From NCBI GenBank assembly GCA_910577845.1, contig CAJTNA010000037.1, positions 1-6,063 of the forward strand: a stretch of DNA of 6,063 bases, given 5' to 3'. The notes under the pieces were generated by a model that made no database searches, was not told the DNA's origin, and worked only from the letters and a program-made list of their open reading frames with translations. Every line of letters begins with the position of its first letter. Within the stretch, counting starts at the first letter, position 1. The stretch comes from an uncultured Christensenella sp. (GTDB lineage Bacteria; Bacillota; Clostridia; Christensenellales; UBA3700). Below are positions 1 to 4,994 of the stretch, piece after piece. The translations under genes and the position numbers were made by a program.

Positions 1-10
1 GGAAGCTTTT

Positions 11-38
11 GTTTAATTTGAGTTTTCTCAAATTAAAC
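11..38. repeat. Perfect hairpin, copy 1 of a two-copy palindromic repeat
   Basis: The arms GTTTAATTTGAG (11-22) and CTCAAATTAAAC (27-38) pair over 12 bp around a TTTT loop. No T-run follows on either strand, so this is not a typical intrinsic terminator. A near-identical hairpin lies at 4700-4725. From the loop outward, the ninth base pair is T-A here and A-T there, so both arms changed together. It may be a dispersed palindromic element or a structured RNA end; which one cannot be told from the sequence. Confidence 0.6.
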
Positions 39-53
39 GACACATAATTTATA

Positions 54-83
54 TTGCGTGAGCAGTATGAAATTGGTTATAAT
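54..83 (+). promoter_or_regulatory. Possible promoter of the decayed dehydrogenase
   Basis: A perfect -10 TATAAT (78-83) lies 18 bases after a weak -35-like TTGCGT (54-59). If real, transcription would start near 90, before the candidate starts at 127 and 139 of the relic downstream. The weak -35 and the very AT-rich setting keep this tentative. Confidence 0.25.
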
Positions 84-138
84 TAAATCAAGACAAATTT
101 GTGGCAAATGCAAATGTAAAGAAAAAATGATTAAAATT

Positions 139-623
139 ATGTATAAAAGATTTACTAAAATATCATTTTATTACTTAAGCAAGGGGTTGGACAAGCTGTG
201 CCAAGAGGATAGCGAAGTACAAAAATGTCTTGCAATAATTCCAAACGGAACAAAATAAAGCTTTTCATTTTAGGTAGTTCACAATATTTGGTTATGTAAA
301 AGCGAAAATGGCGTATACAATTGCAAATATATCAATAGTTGCGATTGTGTGTTTGCTATTGGTGGTGGCTCAGTACTATATACAGCTAAAGTAGTACGAT
401 TTGCTATCAGTCAAAAAGATAATTACTTAAGTAAGTTTTTTGGTTAAAATATGTCAAAAATCGGGGGTAATTGTAGTTTGATTGATTGGGTTTAAGTGAT
501 ATTTCTACCAAGAAAATTGCGGAATTAGCTTTGACAGATAGTGTTATATTGACAAATGCGAGATATTTGAGTTATAATGACATTGTTAATATTTTAGAAT
601 GTGCAAGGAATGGTGAGTTATGA
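139..623 (+). pseudogene. Decayed iron-containing alcohol dehydrogenase family relic
   Basis: Three pieces in order resemble an Fe-ADH (dehydroquinate synthase-like fold) protein. Piece 1 (about 139-258) reads FTKISFYYLSKGLDKL then KCLAII, like the family's N-terminal strand and helix, and also like TKI...DRL...LVITD in the gene at 620. Piece 2 (274-447) contains DCVFAIGGGSVLYTAK, a textbook GGGSxxxxAK NAD(P)-binding motif. Piece 3 (486-623) reads LSDISTKKIAELALTD then LTNARYLSYNDIVNIL, like the family's C-terminal 'A..D....TNPR..t.edi..Il'. In-frame stops occur at 271-273, 445-447 and 483-485, and the pieces are in different frames. The whole metal-binding middle (roughly 200 residues) is missing, so this is a deletion plus frameshifts and not a single sequencing error. 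Piece 1 can be extended back in frame to a GTG at 58, but that stretch resembles nothing I know. The final TGA (621-623) overlaps the next gene's ATG (620). Pieces 2 and 3 are fairly secure; piece 1 is weaker. Confidence 0.65.
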
Positions 624-1693
624 TTAATACAAAAATAATGGCAGGCAAAAATGTTATTGATAGATTAAACTTTGAAAGTGTGTATTCAAAGGCTAAAAGT
701 GTGTTAGTTATAACGGATGTGTTTGGTGGTTTTAATTGTACAAAGTTTAAGATTAAAAAGGCGTTTTCTAAGGATATTAAAATCAATTTTATTAAGATAA
801 AAGATAACAATTATGCAAGTTTTGAAAATGTTGATAAGTGTCTAGCTATTGCAAATGCAAACAATGTGGATTGTATCATCTGTGTTGGCAGTGAAATAGC
901 GATTAATGTTGGTAAAGCAGTAAATGCAAATTTAAATAAACAACTAATTTGCATTATTACTATGGAGGGAAATCATCAATCAATATTGAGTAGTCATTAT
1001 GAACTTATTAAAGAGGATACTAATATATTGTACGCCATAAGCAAAAGCGGAGCAATACCTAATGTTGTTATGATAGAGGCAAAATTGCTTGACAAGTTTG
1101 GTGAAATTGCAAGACTTGGTATGGAACTAGGAATTTTAATAATGAGTCTTTTGACTATTACAAATGTTAATGATGAATGTGAAAAACTAAATAGCATATC
1201 GGCACTTGGCATAGTTGGTAAACAAGAAAGTGTGTCTTTAGTAGACTTAGTAACTGCTGAAATGCTTGTTGGATATGATTTTATTAGTATACCTAAAAAT
1301 GTTTTGCACGAGTTTATATTGCGAGCTGTTAGATTTACTGATGTAAATTATTCCTTAATCTTGGCTTTGATAATGAAAAAAAGTATAAATAAAATTGTTC
1401 AAGCAATTAGCTATGAGGATATAAGGATTTTAGGGAATTTATATGGAATTAATGCTACAGATATTGAGGACTGGAAAGAGCAACTTTACAAAGTTATAAA
1501 TAATAAAATTATAAATTACTTTGTGGAAAAAGATATTCCAAGCGTTATTAATGAAATTGGTCTTAATAGCAAGGAAATTGAGATAATAGCAGAGGAAATA
1601 TTTGCAATTAAACAACAAAATAATGAAGAGGAAGAAATATGGCTAAATAATTTGTCAAAAATAAAAGATTTAGTTTATGGCAATTATGAGTAA
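620..1693 (+). CDS. Divergent Fe-ADH-fold protein, probably not a standard dehydrogenase
   Basis: This 357-residue protein is close to the usual Fe-ADH length (about 350-390). Family-like features appear in order: an N-terminal TKI...LVITD strand (4-33), a nucleotide-site position reading DCIICVGSEIAINVGKAV (84-101), IPNVVMIEAKLL (146-157) at the usual 'P....lDp.L' place, a helical C-terminal half, and FVEKDIPSVINEIGLNSKEI (301-320), matching the 'lgip..l.elGi...di' segment. The canonical GGGS is reduced to VGS, with only the following Gly-Lys kept. I see no D-x3-H or later histidine pair for the catalytic metal, so normal NAD-linked alcohol oxidation is doubtful. The start at 620 overlaps the relic's stop (ATGA), with AAGGA at 605-609; the next ATG, at 638, has no RBS. 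It is probably co-transcribed with the thioesterase 42 bases downstream. Fold assignment is inferred from motif order; the function is unknown. Confidence 0.72.
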   Translation: MINTKIMAGKNVIDRLNFESVYSKAKSVLVITDVFGGFNCTKFKIKKAFSKDIKINFIKIKDNNYASFENVDKCLAIANANNVDCIICVGSEIAINVGKAVNANLNKQLICIITMEGNHQSILSSHYELIKEDTNILYAISKSGAIPNVVMIEAKLLDKFGEIARLGMELGILIMSLLTITNVNDECEKLNSISALGIVGKQESVSLVDLVTAEMLVGYDFISIPKNVLHEFILRAVRFTDVNYSLILALIMKKSINKIVQAISYEDIRILGNLYGINATDIEDWKEQLYKVINNKIINYFVEKDIPSVINEIGLNSKEIEIIAEEIFAIKQQNNEEEEIWLNNLSKIKDLVYGNYE

Positions 1694-1735
1694 ATGATTA
1701 TTAAATAAAATTAGTGTTAAATATAGAGGTGGGTT

Positions 1736-2143
1736 ATGAATTTACAAAAAGTAAATGAATTTTTCAAAAAAGATACTTTAGCACAGCTTTTAGGTATTGA
1801 GATTTTGCAAGCGAGTCCAGAAAAATCTGTGTGCACAATGGTGGTTAGTGAAAATTTTTTAAATGCAAAAGGTGGCGTGCACGGCGGAACAATCTATTCT
1901 ATTGCGGACTTTGCTTTTGCTGTCGCAAGTAATTTGAGTGGTAAAGTTACTGTCACACTTGATGCTAATGTCAGTTATTTTAAACCTGCTAAGGATAATA
2001 TTTTGGTCGCAACTGCCGAGTTGGTGAGTGTTACAAGACATACTTGTAATTATAGTGTAAGCGTTTGTGATGGTGAGAATAGATTGCTTGCAAAAGTCAA
2101 CTTGAATGGATATAGGACGGATACTGATATAAATTTTGATTAA
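1736..2143 (+). CDS. PaaI-family hotdog thioesterase
   Basis: This 135-residue protein has the layout of PaaI-type acyl-CoA thioesterases: an N-terminal helix and 'LLGIEILQASPEKS' strand, then the signature NAKGGVHGGTIYSIADFAFA (residues 43-62). H49-G50-G51 and D58 sit where the family has its HGG motif and catalytic acid. TVTLDANVSYFKPA (72-85) and the terminal strand AKVNLNGYRT follow. Family members hydrolyse acyl- or aryl-CoA esters in the cytoplasm and often clear stalled CoA intermediates; the substrate here cannot be read from sequence. AGAGGTGGG just before the ATG is the likely RBS. It lies 42 bases after the Fe-ADH-like gene with no terminator between, so an operon is likely. That partner's loss of catalytic motifs gives little help with pathway. 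Confidence 0.88.
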   Translation: MNLQKVNEFFKKDTLAQLLGIEILQASPEKSVCTMVVSENFLNAKGGVHGGTIYSIADFAFAVASNLSGKVTVTLDANVSYFKPAKDNILVATAELVSVTRHTCNYSVSVCDGENRLLAKVNLNGYRTDTDINFD

Positions 2144-2158
2144 TGTTTTAAAATTTGC

Positions 2159-2187
2159 TTTACAAAGAAAAATTATTTTGTTATAAT
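2159..2187 (+). promoter_or_regulatory. Strong promoter for rpsF-ssb-rpsR
   Basis: -35 TTTACA (2159-2164) and a perfect -10 TATAAT (2182-2187) are separated by 17 bases. TG at 2179-2180 adds an extended -10. Initiation is expected near 2194, just ahead of the leader hairpins. It starts 15 bases after the thioesterase stop, so the ribosomal operon is independently transcribed. Confidence 0.8.
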
Positions 2188-2195
2188 ACATTTGT

Positions 2196-2233
2196 TTGAG
2201 TTTAGACTCAATCCTTACTCTCTTTGGAGAGTC
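2196..2233 (+). promoter_or_regulatory. Structured rpsF leader, possible S6:S18 autoregulatory RNA
   Basis: The short leader between promoter and RBS is almost entirely foldable. Hairpin 1 pairs TTGAGT (2196-2201) with ACTCAA (2206-2211). Hairpin 2 pairs ACTCTC (2217-2222) with GAGAGT (2227-2232). A competing fold pairs GACTC plus TCC (2205-2209, 2212-2214) with GGAGAGTC (2226-2233) and would break both. S6:S18-binding leaders upstream of rpsF are known in many bacteria and repress the operon. I do not see a clear match to the conserved CCG bulge of that motif, so the identity is only inferred from position and structure. Confidence 0.4.
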
Positions 2234-2257
2234 AATGACCATAAGGAGGTGCTATAT

Positions 2258-2542
2258 ATGTCTAAGTATGAAATTCTTTACATCATCAATAATGACGCAA
2301 GCGAGGAAGCTAAGCAAGCTGTTATTGATAAGTTGGAAAGCATTGTAACTAGCAATGGTGGCACAGTTGAAAACATTGATAAGTGGGGTACAAAGAAATT
2401 TGCTTACACTTTACAAGATTATTCAACTGAGGGCTATTATGTGCTTATGAACTTTGAGGCAGATGCTAATGTTCCTGCATTACTTAACAGACAAGTTCAA
2501 ATAATGGACAATGCTAAAAGATGTATGATTATTAAAAAGTAA
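2258..2542 (+). CDS. rpsF: 30S ribosomal protein S6
   Basis: This 94-residue protein has the usual bacterial S6 length and pattern. It opens with SKYEILYIINND, continues through TSNGGTVENIDKWGTKKFAY and YSTEGYYVLMNFEA, and ends with the strand RCMIIKK. S6 has a ferredoxin-like fold and binds 16S rRNA of the 30S platform as a heterodimer with S18, encoded two genes downstream. The ATG at 2258 was chosen because a near-ideal AAGGAGGT (2243-2250) lies 7 bases upstream and the protein starts at the conserved N-terminus. The in-frame ATG at 2192 would add residues encoded by the leader hairpins. It is the first gene of the rpsF-ssb-rpsR operon. Confidence 0.97.
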   Translation: MSKYEILYIINNDASEEAKQAVIDKLESIVTSNGGTVENIDKWGTKKFAYTLQDYSTEGYYVLMNFEADANVPALLNRQVQIMDNAKRCMIIKK

Positions 2543-2568
2543 TTTATCGCAAGCTTATTAGCGGTAAA
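2543..2568 (+). other. Intercistronic hairpin between rpsF and ssb
   Basis: TTTATCGC (2543-2550) pairs with GCGGTAAA (2561-2568) over 8 bp including one G-U pair, with a 10-base loop. A T-run follows at 2578-2583, about 10 bases away. That is too far for a good terminator, but it could attenuate or stabilise the mRNA. The 110-base gap also allows TGTGAAA (2571-2577) to pair with TTTCACA (2628-2634). No separate gene is visible in the gap. Confidence 0.35.
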
Positions 2569-2652
2569 GCTGTGAAATTTTTTGTTAGATGATTAAGAAA
2601 CACTTGTTTTTAGTTATTAAGCATAGTTTTCACAAATTCTAAGGAGTAAATT

Positions 2653-3051
2653 ATGAATAAAATTCAGATTATTGGTAGATTAACTGCTGACCCAGAACTT
2701 AGAAGTACTGGTAGCGGTGTGCAAGTATGTTCATTTACAGTTGCTGTTAATCGTAGATTCAACAGAGAGGAAACAGACTTTTTCCCAGTTACAGTTTGGA
2801 GAGAGGCAGCAGTAAATTGCAATAAATTTCTTGCTAAGGGAAGCCAAGTAGGAGTTTGTGGTTCATTGCAAATCAGACGTTATGATGATAAAGACGGCAT
2901 TAAACGTACAGCAGTAGATTTGCAAGCTGACGAAGTGGAATTTTTATCCGCTAGAACAGAAGCAACACAACCTCAAAATGGCAAAAGTAAAGATGACAGT
3001 AGTCAAGTAGCAGGTTTAGAACCAGTTGATGATGACGATATGCCATTCTAA
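2653..3051 (+). CDS. ssb: Single-stranded DNA-binding protein
   Basis: This 132-residue protein binds ssDNA during replication, recombination and repair, normally as a tetramer. The OB-fold covers about residues 1-99, opening with MNKIQIIGRLTADPELR, followed by VCSFTVAVNR and FFPVTVWREAA; W49 is in the position of a base-stacking tryptophan. The protein ends in DDDDMPF, the acidic tip that recruits partner proteins. The linker between OB-fold and tip is only about 25 residues and rich in Q, S, K and D, so the protein is shorter than the common 150-180 residues, but both functional ends are present. AAGGAG (2641-2646) sits 6 bases before the ATG. Its place between rpsF and rpsR is the standard bacterial arrangement and supports the chromosomal housekeeping copy. 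Confidence 0.96.
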   Translation: MNKIQIIGRLTADPELRSTGSGVQVCSFTVAVNRRFNREETDFFPVTVWREAAVNCNKFLAKGSQVGVCGSLQIRRYDDKDGIKRTAVDLQADEVEFLSARTEATQPQNGKSKDDSSQVAGLEPVDDDDMPF

Positions 3052-3086
3052 TACACTTTTGCAATATAAAATTAAGGAGTATAATA

Positions 3087-3332
3087 ATGGAAGAGAAGAA
3101 CGTTAAACGCCCTGTTAAAAAAATGCCAAGGAAAAAGGTTTGCATTTTCTGCGTTGAGAAAGTTGACGAGCTAGATTATAAAGATGTAGCTAAATTGAGA
3201 AAGTTCATTACAGAAAAAGGCAAAATCTTACCAAGAAGAATGAGCGGTGTATGTGCTAAACATCAAAGAATGGTAGCAACAGCAGTAAAAAGAGCTAGAA
3301 CTATGGCATTAATTCCATACAGAGCTGACTAA
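3087..3332 (+). CDS. rpsR: 30S ribosomal protein S18, zinc-ligand form
   Basis: This 81-residue, strongly basic protein binds 16S rRNA together with S6 on the 30S platform. Typical S18 features are visible: KVCIFCVEKVDELDYKDVAK, then LRKFITEKGKILPRRMSGVC, then KHQRMVATAVKRARTMALIP. Four potential zinc ligands are present as C19-x2-C22 and C56-x2-H59, matching the zinc-binding version of S18; many bacteria carry a version without these residues. AAGGAG (3074-3079) lies 7 bases before the ATG. It is the last gene of the operon. The genes that often follow in Firmicutes (such as rplI) are absent, and a terminator comes 23 bases after the stop. Confidence 0.97.
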   Translation: MEEKNVKRPVKKMPRKKVCIFCVEKVDELDYKDVAKLRKFITEKGKILPRRMSGVCAKHQRMVATAVKRARTMALIPYRAD

Positions 3333-3355
3333 TTTAAAAAATATGTTTTTAAACA

Positions 3356-3387
3356 GACCTTGCTAATCGCAAGGTCGTTTTATTTTT
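3356..3387. terminator. rpsR terminator, copy 1 of a repeated terminator
   Basis: GACCTTGC (3356-3363) pairs perfectly with GCAAGGTC (3369-3376) around a 5-base loop TAATC, followed by GTTTTATTTTT: a good intrinsic terminator on the plus strand. The minus-strand TPR gene converges on it, its stop codon (3380-3382) lying within the plus-strand T-tract. The minus-strand tail is T-poor, so termination from that side may be weaker. Bases 3355-3386 recur without a mismatch at 4547-4578. Confidence 0.88.
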
Positions 3388-3940
3388 CAGTATTTGCTTT
3401 GATTCTTTGAAAAACTGAACTTAGTTCTGGTGAAAAACCAGATATGGCCCAAGCTTCATTTGCTAATTGTTTTGCTTTAATATAGTTTTCAATATCGCAA
3501 TACGCTGCAGCTAAAGATGTGAGCAAAGCAGCCGATTTGTATTTATAAGAAAGAGAAAGGAATTTTTCCCCTTGCTCTATAGCTGCTTGACTTTTTCCAC
3601 ATTCACGATAAATGCTTGTTAATATAGGCAGAACAATTCTAACATAATTAACTGAATCATTGCGTTCATTTAATAAATACTCAATTGCAGTAATTGCAAG
3701 GTTATATGAATTATGTTTTTTTGTTTCTTTAATATATTGCAAAACTACTGCAGTTGGATATAGTTTATAATCAAATAGTTTATAAAGGAGATTTGTAATT
3801 TCTGTAACTAGGGAATCAGAGGGCGTAATAAATGATGAATCAACTATATTGCCATCCATATAATAATATTTTTCGCCTTTGTATTTAAAAGGCGAATTTT
3901 TAAATAAACCTTTATTTAAGTCATCATTTACTTCTAACAT
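3380..3940 (-). CDS. TPR-like protein of unknown function, divergent from XRE gene
   Basis: I do not recognise this 186-residue protein as a named family. The N-terminal 45 residues (GLFKNSPFKYKGEKYYYMDG and following) resemble nothing I can place. From about residue 48 the protein looks all-helical. Residues 99-132 (VRIVLPILTSIYRECGKSQ and the next helix) and 136-169 (SAALLTSLAAAYCDIENYIK then AKQLANEAWAISG) read as two TPR-type helix pairs, with the usual small and aromatic positions, and a capping helix follows. TPRs bind proteins or peptides, so a partner-binding role is plausible. There is no signal peptide or membrane segment, so it is likely cytoplasmic. The start at 3940 has AAGGAG (minus strand, 3947-3952) 6 bases upstream; an in-frame ATG at 3964 would add 8 residues but would put that RBS inside the coding region. 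A promoter lies at 3989-4016. It is transcribed away from the XRE gene and may share its control. Confidence 0.78.
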   Translation of the reverse strand: MLEVNDDLNKGLFKNSPFKYKGEKYYYMDGNIVDSSFITPSDSLVTEITNLLYKLFDYKLYPTAVVLQYIKETKKHNSYNLAITAIEYLLNERNDSVNYVRIVLPILTSIYRECGKSQAAIEQGEKFLSLSYKYKSAALLTSLAAAYCDIENYIKAKQLANEAWAISGFSPELSSVFQRIKANTEK

Positions 3941-3988
3941 TTTGAACTCCTTAATTGTTGACATAGCAAATTAGTATATTTTATTTAA

Positions 3989-4016
3989 ACTATAAATGCC
4001 TAAATTGTTTTGTCAA
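3989..4016 (-). promoter_or_regulatory. Promoter of the TPR-like gene
   Basis: On the minus strand, a perfect -35 TTGACA (4011-4016) and -10 TATAGT (3989-3994) are 16 bases apart. Initiation is expected near 3982, giving a leader of about 40 bases before the ATG at 3940. It lies back-to-back with the XRE promoter across a dyad-rich spacer. Confidence 0.65.
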
Positions 4017-4046
4017 ATACAATTTATCATAAGTATTTAATGACGT

Positions 4047-4108
4047 ATCTAATAAAAAATTAGCTACATAAAAATATTAACATAAATTTTTATTAGATGT
4101 CAAGACAT
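4047..4108. promoter_or_regulatory. Candidate XRE operator region with two nested inverted repeats
   Basis: ATCTAATAAAAA (4047-4058) is repeated inverted and exact as TTTTTATTAGAT (4087-4098). Both are flanked outward by GAC-type bases (TGACGT before, GTCA after). Overlapping the right arm is a tight perfect dyad, ATGTC-AA-GACAT (4097-4108), which covers the proposed -35 of the XRE gene. Dimeric XRE repressors typically bind such 5-2-5 dyads, so autorepression is plausible, with the distal arm between the two promoters allowing control of the TPR gene too. The region is AT-rich, so the 12-bp repeat alone would be modest evidence. Confidence 0.45.
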
Positions 4109-4130
4109 ATTCAATAAAAACTAATAAAAT
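4102..4130 (+). promoter_or_regulatory. Possible promoter giving a leaderless XRE mRNA
   Basis: AAGACA (4102-4107) and TAAAAT (4125-4130) are 17 bases apart. Transcription would start about 7 bases after the -10, at or beside the ATG at 4138. That agrees with the absence of any AAGGAG-like RBS before this gene, unlike most of its neighbours. Both boxes are imperfect. Confidence 0.4.
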
Positions 4131-4137
4131 ATTAAGT

Positions 4138-4485
4138 ATGAGTAATATTTCATTAATTCTAAAAGATTTGAGAACGCAGAAAGACGCTTTTCAAAAAGAT
4201 GTTGCAAATGATTTAAATATAGAAACTAATACTTATGGTTCGTGGGAAAGAGGAAACACTGAACCACCTATTGATATGCTTATAACGCTAGCAAAATATT
4301 ATGGAGTGTCAGTTGATTATTTGGTTGGTATTGAAAATGAAGATTATACAAAGTCTAGAACGAAAAATGACAATATTGCTTCGAACAAAAAAGAAAAGAT
4401 TTTAATTGATATTTTTAGAGAGTTAAATAATGCAGGAAAAGAAGAATTGCTTGATTTTGCACTTTTTATAAAAACTAAACAATAA
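4138..4485 (+). CDS. XRE-family helix-turn-helix repressor
   Basis: This 115-residue cytoplasmic DNA-binding protein has a classic XRE/Cro-CI domain from residue 4 to about 65: ISLILKDLRTQKDAFQ, helix 2 KDVANDLN, recognition helix region ETNTYGSWERGNTEPP, then MLITLAKYYGVSVDYLVG. The second helix begins FQKDVAND, close to the usual 'tQ.elA..l'. A polar linker (66-84) leads to a C-terminal helical segment, ILIDIFRELNNAGKEELLDF, like the short dimerisation tail of small XRE regulators. No peptidase or ligand domain is present. The ATG at 4138 is the only usable start: no ATG, GTG or TTG occurs in frame back to the stop at 4078-4080, and the HTH starts right after it. There is no visible RBS. 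It probably represses its own promoter and perhaps that of the divergent TPR-like gene through the dyads at 4047-4108. Confidence 0.9.
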   Translation: MSNISLILKDLRTQKDAFQKDVANDLNIETNTYGSWERGNTEPPIDMLITLAKYYGVSVDYLVGIENEDYTKSRTKNDNIASNKKEKILIDIFRELNNAGKEELLDFALFIKTKQ

Positions 4486-4547
4486 ATTTAATAAAAAAGT
4501 TTTTTATAAAAAGCAACTCATAGTATCTGAAAATTAAATTCTTACTA

Positions 4548-4578
4548 GACCTTGCTAATCGCAAGGTCGTTTTATTTT
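4548..4578 (+). terminator. Terminator after XRE gene, copy 2 of a repeated terminator
   Basis: The 8-bp stem GACCTTGC/GCAAGGTC, TAATC loop and T-tract are the same as at 3356-3387. The match runs 32 bases (4547-4578) with no difference, then the flanks diverge. It lies 62 bases after the XRE stop and would end that transcript ahead of the pdxS region. Confidence 0.85.
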
Positions 4579-4931
4579 AATCAATGCTTAATAAAAGATT
4601 AATGTTAATCGCACTTTAATAAGCACCAAAAATGGTAATTAGTAGTAACTGAACTTAAATCAGAACTTACTTTATTTATCAAAAAAGTGTTAATTTTGTT
4701 TAAATTTGAGTTTTCTCAAATTTAATAATATATTATGAGTATTATCTACAGTTGTTATATTTAATTGGTAAAACAATCAACTATTTTTTGTATAAGATAT
4801 TATTGACTTATAACCAATAAATTTAAATTGCAACAAAAAAGTATTTGAAGACAAAGTTTTTTAGGTATTAGCAGTTGTTATAGCCGATATGAAATATAAT
4901 TTTGTTTAATTTATTTATTATTGCTTGTAAG
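4579..4931. other. AT-rich intergenic region without a convincing gene
   Basis: No open frame of useful length with an RBS was found on either strand. Contents noted: the palindromic repeat at 4700-4725; a word CAGTTGTTATA occurring twice (4750-4760 and 4872-4882); ATTGGT (4764-4769) that can pair at a distance with ACCAAT (4813-4818); and an isolated TATAAT (4895-4900) lacking a spaced -35. It could hide a small RNA or be relic sequence; nothing here decides between them. Confidence 0.5.
4700..4725. repeat. Hairpin, copy 2 of the palindromic repeat
   Basis: TTAAATTTGAG (4700-4710) pairs with CTCAAATTTAA (4715-4725) over 11 bp around TTTT. The core TTTGAGTTTTCTCAAA and the preceding TTTTGTTTAA match the copy at 11-38. 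The pair nine steps from the loop is A-T here versus T-A there, keeping the stem. No T-run follows on either strand. Confidence 0.6.
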
Positions 4932-4954
4932 TTGACATTAAGTTGTGATATAAT
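4925..4954 (+). promoter_or_regulatory. Extended -10 promoter for pdxS
   Basis: A perfect TATAAT (4949-4954) is preceded by TG (4946-4947), forming an extended -10. The best-spaced -35 is TTGTAA (4925-4930, 18-base spacer). The better-looking TTGACA (4932-4937) is only 11 bases from the -10, too close to act with it. Initiation near 4961 gives a leader of about 34 bases. Confidence 0.7.
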
Positions 4955-4994
4955 TAATTCGAAAATTATAAAACTTATAAGGAGATTTATATAT

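Larger units (their letters stand above)
3355..4578. other. Two-gene regulatory module bounded by identical terminators
   Basis: A divergent TPR-like/XRE gene pair and its control region sit between two 32-base identical direct copies of a terminator (3355-3386 and 4547-4578). The genes either side are core functions (rpsR, pdxS). The layout would fit insertion of a small cassette at the rpsR terminator with duplication of that sequence, or recombination between dispersed copies of one terminator. No recombinase is present in the window, so mobility is inference only. Confidence 0.35.

Noticed and set aside
58..138. N-terminal part of the open frame 58-258 as a small cysteine-rich gene (CGKCKCKE)
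   Set aside because: There is no RBS at the GTG, a -10-like TATAAT sits inside it, and the downstream part reads better as the Fe-ADH relic's N-terminus.
586..1212. Two minus-strand open frames, 586-810 and 997-1212
   Set aside because: Both lie opposite the Fe-ADH-like gene, with hydrophobic shadow-type composition and no plausible start signal.
1859..2242. Minus-strand open frame of 127 codons
   Set aside because: It lies opposite the clear PaaI thioesterase, has no RBS or recognisable motif, and runs through the rpsF promoter and leader.
2951..3145. Minus-strand open frame over the ssb/rpsR junction
   Set aside because: It is antisense to the ends of two secure genes and has no family resemblance.
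4491..4508. AAAAAAG/TTTTTT palindrome after the XRE gene as a terminator
   Set aside because: It is pure A/T with almost no loop or GC stem; the true terminator is at 4548-4578.
4932..4937. TTGACA as the pdxS -35 box
   Set aside because: It is only 11 bases from the TATAAT, and no good -10 lies 16-18 bases downstream of it.
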